Assembly (NCBI GenBank): GCA_020436935.1
Contig: JAGQWX010000006.1
Coordinates: forward strand, 1-64,000
DNA from: Saprospiraceae bacterium
GTDB lineage: Bacteria > Bacteroidota > Bacteroidia > Chitinophagales > Saprospiraceae
Reading direction: 5' to 3'
DNA length: 64,000 nt
The stretch's first letter is position 1. Each line of letters begins with the position of its first letter. Shown one piece after another: positions 59,968-64,000 of the stretch. Both the position numbers and the translations under genes were made by a program. Below the pieces are notes generated by a model. It ran no database searches. It had not been told where the DNA came from and saw only the letters and a list, made by a program, of their open reading frames with translations.

Positions 59968-62688
59968 TTAGAATCCAAGACCGCTGTTCCCAAAGAGCAC
60001 TTGTGGATTCCGTTGTCCGTAATCGTATTTGATAAAGTTGAGCGCATTGGAGGATACGCCTATGAAAAAGCTGTATACATCTCTGGAAGGATACCAGGCA
60101 AAACTCATGTTCCAGCAATGCAAATCTCTTGCAAAAGAGAAAGATGGGTAAATGAATTTTTTGGATTGAAAGTCATAGGAAAAGTTGCCTACCTGGATGC
60201 TCCACTTTTCTGATAAAGGAATGCTGCCTGTAAATTGAATGCCGTGTGTAGAAATGGTCAATGTATCGCGTCCTGTAAACCTGCTGGGTTCAATGGCTAC
60301 AGCCAGGTTGTGAGATATCCTGAAGTTTTCAAACATATCGGTAAACGACCTCATTTTTTTGGTCGGATTGCCTGTAACAGCATCGCCCCTTTGCTCAGAC
60401 TCATTTCTTTCTTTCCCTTCAAATATGTTTTTTATCTCTTTGAAAGTGATGCCTGTGTTGAAGTTGGCCCTGAAATAGACGAGGTCTACCAACTTTCTTT
60501 GAGACTTTATCAGAAGCGTATTTGTCCGTCTGTTGTTGGCATCCAATTCATAAGGCGTCATCAACGCACTGATGTTGAGGTTGCTCAAACCTTTGAAAAT
60601 TCTTGTGGTACCATTGATGGAAATATCACTCCATTGCAGCGAATCTGCCGCAAAATTGTAATTTCCACCAATGGCGACATTTTCAAAAAACTTAAATTTT
60701 TTCTCCAGTGTGTCCTTCTTGCTGAAATATTTTCCTTCAAATACATTGTTGATCGACCAGGAAAGGGCCATCGCTTCCTGATTTAAAGACGCATTATACA
60801 ATCTACCTTGAAACGGGTTGTAGGCAATCGGGTTGTTGAATTCGTCCCGAAAATCACTATCCACATACTCTGTATAAATGCTTCTCGTATCCGGAGAATA
60901 ACCAAAATTTACAGAAGGCTTGGCAATATGCCTCAATCCCCGGATAAAACCTTTGGAGAAAGTTTTTGTCAGGAACAACTGTGTATTGGCGCTTATGCCA
61001 ACGTTGAAATTCCTGTAAGGCCTGAAACTGGTCACATATTTATCTTCAATCACACCAAATGTAGTGTCAATTCTGGTGATCTCACTCCCATCAGCTGCCC
61101 TGCCGACAACAGTAGTGTCAAAAACCAAATCATTGTTCAGCGTGCGTTCAAATGTTCTTAGGAAATATGTTTCCTCGTAATTAACGCTCGGAGAAACATT
61201 GATGTAATTCAAAGCTCTGAAGTTGGTGCTGAGATTTGCGGCATGGTTGAGTCCTGCCTGAATATTGTCGAGCGTTTCTGTAGTAAATAAGGTAGTATCT
61301 GTAGTTTCGACATAGTTTTTCATGGATGCACCATAGCCCAGGACTATGCGCTCATACCATCGTTCTTCACCGCTGGAATTTTTCCTCTTGAAGGGGTTGA
61401 TAGAATTCATGGTGAGAGCCGCTCTTGGCAGGGTGATGTTCATCCTTCTGGTTTGCGTGTTCTGGCTGTGTTCCATCGCCACACTCAGTTTGAAGGGTGA
61501 GTCAGGCCATCTGTAATTAAAACTAAAGTTGGAGTTGGTTGTACTGTTGAGCACCGATGTCGCATCATTGTAGGTACGCTGGTCATACAGGTTTGTAGAC
61601 AAATTGATAGAACCTCCTATTGTTCTGTAAGGATGAGCTTTTGCATCCTGATTGTGGCTGATGCCAAGAGAAAAACTTTTGGCACTTTGCGGGTCGCCTT
61701 CTGCATTTTCTAAAATATTGTTGTTGTAGCCAATACGAATGTTTCCGGTATAGGCATATTTTTTCCTATAGTTGGAGGTGACCCTGATGGCGTGCGTTCC
61801 TCTGGTGTATATGTCGCCAGTAACACGGGCATCCATGTAGTCGTTGAGTGGGAAGTAATATCCGATCTCTCTGAATCCAAAACCGAGCTGCGCATTGTAA
61901 TCATAACTTTTTGGGAAAATAAGACCTGAGGATTGGCCTTTGACCAGTGGAAAAAAGCCAAAAGGCAAAACCAGTGGGGTAGGGACGCCAAATATTTCGA
62001 GTTGTGATGGACCCACTACTGCGAGTTCGTTTGGGATAATTTTTAGCTTCAGCGCCCTTATGCCAAAATGGGGATGCGGAGCATTGCAGGTGGTGATGAG
62101 GGCATCCTTGTTGTAAAATATATCAGAACTGAGGGTCGAATCAGCGTCGGCATTCACGTACTTGGATTGGTCTCCCAAGAGAAAAAATTCTCCTTCCTGA
62201 GTCCGCACCTGGTTGACGAATGCTTTTTTGGTTTTAAAGTTGAATGCCAGCTTATTGTACGCCGCTTCGGTCTCTCCACTTTTGAACTTGGGATATTCCT
62301 CCGACCGTTTGTACTGACTGATGTCCACGTATGCGTAGGCCATATCCTTGTCAAAATCGACCATGACAGAGTCTCCGTCTATAGAGAAATCCTGGTATTT
62401 AATATTTGCCTTACCATACAACCGGATCTGATTGAGGGTGATGGAGGTCCAGTTGCTGTCTGCTGCACCGTAGTTGACGGTCTCTGTCACTGCGTCTTTA
62501 GAGATCTTTACTCCAAGTCCCTGATCCACAAAAGAAGAGTCATTCTTCAAAGAATCTGTGAAGGATATAATACGCAGGCTATCCGTTTGCGTTATGGTCT
62601 GGATAGAATCAACAACCTGGGCTTGAACTTTTGTGCTAAAGTAAAAGGTCAAAATTAGCGTGAAAAATATGCAAATTGTTGATTTCAA
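59968..62688 (-). CDS. lptD: LPS-assembly outer-membrane protein LptD
   Basis: LptD with LptE inserts lipopolysaccharide into the outer leaflet. The 906-residue protein has a signal peptide (ICIFFTLILTFYFSTKVQAQ) after a TTG start at 62688. The N-terminal OstA-like beta-jellyroll contains LYGKANIKYQDFSIDGDSVM and FNFKTKKAFVNQVRTQEGEF. The barrel shows the conserved GVPTPLVLPFGFFPLVKGQS, GLIFPKSYDYNAQLGFGFRE and ends in GNSGLGF. This two-part form is typical of Bacteroidota. It precedes nudK and diverges from the amidase gene across 64 bases. Confidence 0.9.
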   Translation of the reverse strand: MKSTICIFFTLILTFYFSTKVQAQVVDSIQTITQTDSLRIISFTDSLKNDSSFVDQGLGVKISKDAVTETVNYGAADSNWTSITLNQIRLYGKANIKYQDFSIDGDSVMVDFDKDMAYAYVDISQYKRSEEYPKFKSGETEAAYNKLAFNFKTKKAFVNQVRTQEGEFFLLGDQSKYVNADADSTLSSDIFYNKDALITTCNAPHPHFGIRALKLKIIPNELAVVGPSQLEIFGVPTPLVLPFGFFPLVKGQSSGLIFPKSYDYNAQLGFGFREIGYYFPLNDYMDARVTGDIYTRGTHAIRVTSNYRKKYAYTGNIRIGYNNNILENAEGDPQSAKSFSLGISHNQDAKAHPYRTIGGSINLSTNLYDQRTYNDATSVLNSTTNSNFSFNYRWPDSPFKLSVAMEHSQNTQTRRMNITLPRAALTMNSINPFKRKNSSGEERWYERIVLGYGASMKNYVETTDTTLFTTETLDNIQAGLNHAANLSTNFRALNYINVSPSVNYEETYFLRTFERTLNNDLVFDTTVVGRAADGSEITRIDTTFGVIEDKYVTSFRPYRNFNVGISANTQLFLTKTFSKGFIRGLRHIAKPSVNFGYSPDTRSIYTEYVDSDFRDEFNNPIAYNPFQGRLYNASLNQEAMALSWSINNVFEGKYFSKKDTLEKKFKFFENVAIGGNYNFAADSLQWSDISINGTTRIFKGLSNLNISALMTPYELDANNRRTNTLLIKSQRKLVDLVYFRANFNTGITFKEIKNIFEGKERNESEQRGDAVTGNPTKKMRSFTDMFENFRISHNLAVAIEPSRFTGRDTLTISTHGIQFTGSIPLSEKWSIQVGNFSYDFQSKKFIYPSFSFARDLHCWNMSFAWYPSRDVYSFFIGVSSNALNFIKYDYGQRNPQVLFGNSGLGF

Positions 62689-62714
62689 ATAGAATACTTA
62701 TTATAAAAATGTTT

Positions 62715-62722
62715 TATATTTG
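62715..62722 (+). promoter_or_regulatory. -7 element TATATTTG of the amidase gene
   Basis: It is a perfect TAnnTTTG 30 bases before the ATG at 62753. It overlaps a possible TTG start at 62720, which is thereby disfavoured. Confidence 0.55.
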
Positions 62723-62752
62723 TCTTTTATTAAGAAAACGCAAAGGTCTCAA

Positions 62753-63964
62753 ATGCAAGCTAATTTTAAAACTTTATTTATAACGATTTTAATATTGCTT
62801 TCGGCTACCATTTCTAATGCCACTGACATTAAAGATATGTTAAGTGATTTTGAGGAAGGAAGCAACGCCGAGCTGACCATCAAGCCATTGAAAAGCGGTG
62901 AGATTACCAAAGTGGTGATTGATGCCGGCCACGGCGGACATGATGGAGGTTGCCATGGGAAAAAATTCAATGAGAAAGACCTGGCATTGAAGATGGCACT
63001 CAAACTGGGTGCAATGATCAGCGAGAATTTTCCCGACGTGGAGGTGATTTACACCAGAAAGACTGATGTATTCATTCCCTTACACGAGCGCATTGGACTG
63101 GCCAATAAAAAAGACGCTGATCTTTTTATTTCGATCCATTGCAATTGGATCTCGAATTCAAAAACCAGGGGCACAGAAACTTTTGTCATGGGACTACACA
63201 GGGCTGAAGACAACCTCGAGGTGGCAAAGAGAGAAAACTCATCGATACTGCTTGAATCAGACTTCGATAAAAATTATGAAGGCTACGACCCCAACTCTCC
63301 GGTAGGTCACATCATGCTGACCATGTACCAGGACGCATATTTATCACAAAGTATAGAATTTGCCTCACACGTCGAAGCGGCATTAAAAGCAAGAAATTAT
63401 ACCTCCAGCCGAGGAGTGAAACAGGCAGGGTTTGCAGTCTTGCGCAGAGCTACCATGCCCAGTGTATTGATTGAGACAGGATTTTTATCCAATGAGGACG
63501 AAGAAGCTTTTTTGTCCAGTGATGAAGGGCAGACTGAAGTGGCAATGAGCATCTTTAAGGCGTTTAAGACCATCAAAGAAAATAGCAGTAAGCTTCCAAA
63601 AAACTATGCTGCAGCACAGGAAACCAAACAAAAGCCAAGTCCAGAACCTGCCAGGACTACCGATGTTGTGCAAGCAAGTCCACAAAAGATTTCTTCTGCA
63701 GCAGCATCTGATGTTGAAAAATCTGTAACTGAAGTCACCAGCCAAAAATACAGGGTCCAGATTGCGGCCTTAAAGAGAGACATCAAAAGAGAGCTCGAAG
63801 GCAATAAAAAAATCACCCAGCTTGGTCAAGTCATCGTATTTCAGAAAGACGACCTGTTTAAATACCAGATTGGGGAATTTGACTCTTTGATTGCTGCATC
63901 CAAGGCCAAGGAACAACTGATCGCCCTTGGGTACACCAATGCCTTCCTTACTACCAACTATTAG
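62753..63964 (+). CDS. N-acetylmuramoyl-L-alanine amidase with SPOR domain
   Basis: The enzyme cuts the amide between MurNAc and the peptide stem of peptidoglycan, usually at the division site. From the ATG at 62753 the 403-residue protein has a signal peptide (TLFITILILLSATISNA). The Amidase_3 domain (about 45-280) shows zinc ligands in VVIDAGHGGHDGG (H), KFNEKDLALK (E) and ISIHCNW (H), and the catalytic glutamate in SVLIETGFLSNEDE. A low-complexity linker follows, then a C-terminal SPOR domain (YRVQIAALKRDI to AKEQLIALGYTNAFL) that binds denuded glycan at septa. It is complete and opposite lptD. Confidence 0.93.
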   Translation: MQANFKTLFITILILLSATISNATDIKDMLSDFEEGSNAELTIKPLKSGEITKVVIDAGHGGHDGGCHGKKFNEKDLALKMALKLGAMISENFPDVEVIYTRKTDVFIPLHERIGLANKKDADLFISIHCNWISNSKTRGTETFVMGLHRAEDNLEVAKRENSSILLESDFDKNYEGYDPNSPVGHIMLTMYQDAYLSQSIEFASHVEAALKARNYTSSRGVKQAGFAVLRRATMPSVLIETGFLSNEDEEAFLSSDEGQTEVAMSIFKAFKTIKENSSKLPKNYAAAQETKQKPSPEPARTTDVVQASPQKISSAAASDVEKSVTEVTSQKYRVQIAALKRDIKRELEGNKKITQLGQVIVFQKDDLFKYQIGEFDSLIAASKAKEQLIALGYTNAFLTTNY

Positions 63965-64000
63965 GCCCGTCAATCGCGAACATTTTCACTGATTCATACG

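Noticed and set aside
62068..62658. 196-codon open frame opposite lptD
   Set aside because: It has no family resemblance; the lptD frame encodes a clear signal peptide and OstA-like domain here.

Overview
The window is a chromosomal segment of a member of the Bacteroidota, most likely near the Saprospiria/Saprospiraceae. The evidence is several proteins with C-terminal type IX secretion (T9SS) type A sorting domains and one giant PKD protein with a type B domain, a SusC/SusD pair, a MurF-alanine racemase fusion, a Bacteroidota-style two-part LptD, and repeated -7 promoter elements of the form TAnnTTTG, the consensus read by the primary sigma factor of this phylum. Base composition is moderate (two hand-counted 60-base lines in ftsK and murF-alr give 47% and 42% GC), apart from one strongly AT-rich gene. 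No rRNA, tRNA, CRISPR array or insertion sequence was recognised.

Layout. 1-6.7 kb: the 3' part of a flavin-nucleotide-binding protein, a secreted beta-helix protein, a DUF547 protein, a glycosyltransferase, phosphatidylserine decarboxylase, a Gfo/Idh/MocA oxidoreductase followed by a DinB-like protein, and a GyrI-like protein. 6.8-12 kb (minus strand): sucC, a secreted M43 metalloprotease and a TonB-dependent receptor. 12.1-15.5 kb (minus): ccmB-ccmC-ccmD-like genes for cytochrome c maturation running into glutamate dehydrogenase. 15.8-18.3 kb: ftsK. 18.5-20.8 kb: an AT-rich KAP-family P-loop NTPase gene with a broken N-terminal reading frame, the clearest foreign insert. 20.8-26 kb (minus): clpB translationally coupled to murF-alr. 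26.2-28.1 kb (minus): a T9SS stub protein and a collagen-like protein. 28.3-35.3 kb: metY and the giant PKD protein. 35.3-41.6 kb: YjbR-like and DUF1003 proteins, ssb with a phased palindrome array upstream, a HAD phosphatase, an aldo/keto reductase, ilvE, cdsA and pdxJ. 41.9-47.4 kb: a SusC-SusD-lipoprotein operon. 47.6-50.7 kb: folK, a deoxynucleoside kinase and sppA. 50.9-54.1 kb (minus): a BON-LysM protein, an acyl-CoA carboxylase beta subunit, and rplU-rpmA. 54.3-59.4 kb: an alpha/beta hydrolase, a secreted alpha-amylase gene cut by an in-frame stop, and another T9SS protein. 59.4-64 kb: lptD-nudK on the minus strand, divergent from a SPOR-domain amidase.

Functionally this is mostly core chromosome: envelope building (psd, cdsA, murF-alr, ftsK, lptD, amidase), central metabolism (sucC, gdh, ilvE, metY, pdxJ, folK) and proteostasis (clpB, sppA). 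Interspersed are outer-membrane uptake systems and T9SS cargo for a polymer-degrading, surface-active lifestyle. No complete new system could be demonstrated. The best leads are the lone KAP NTPase islet, the 10-bp-phased TAAACGTTTA array in front of ssb, the CcmC protein with a large extra periplasmic segment, and the collagen-like/T9SS-stub gene pair.
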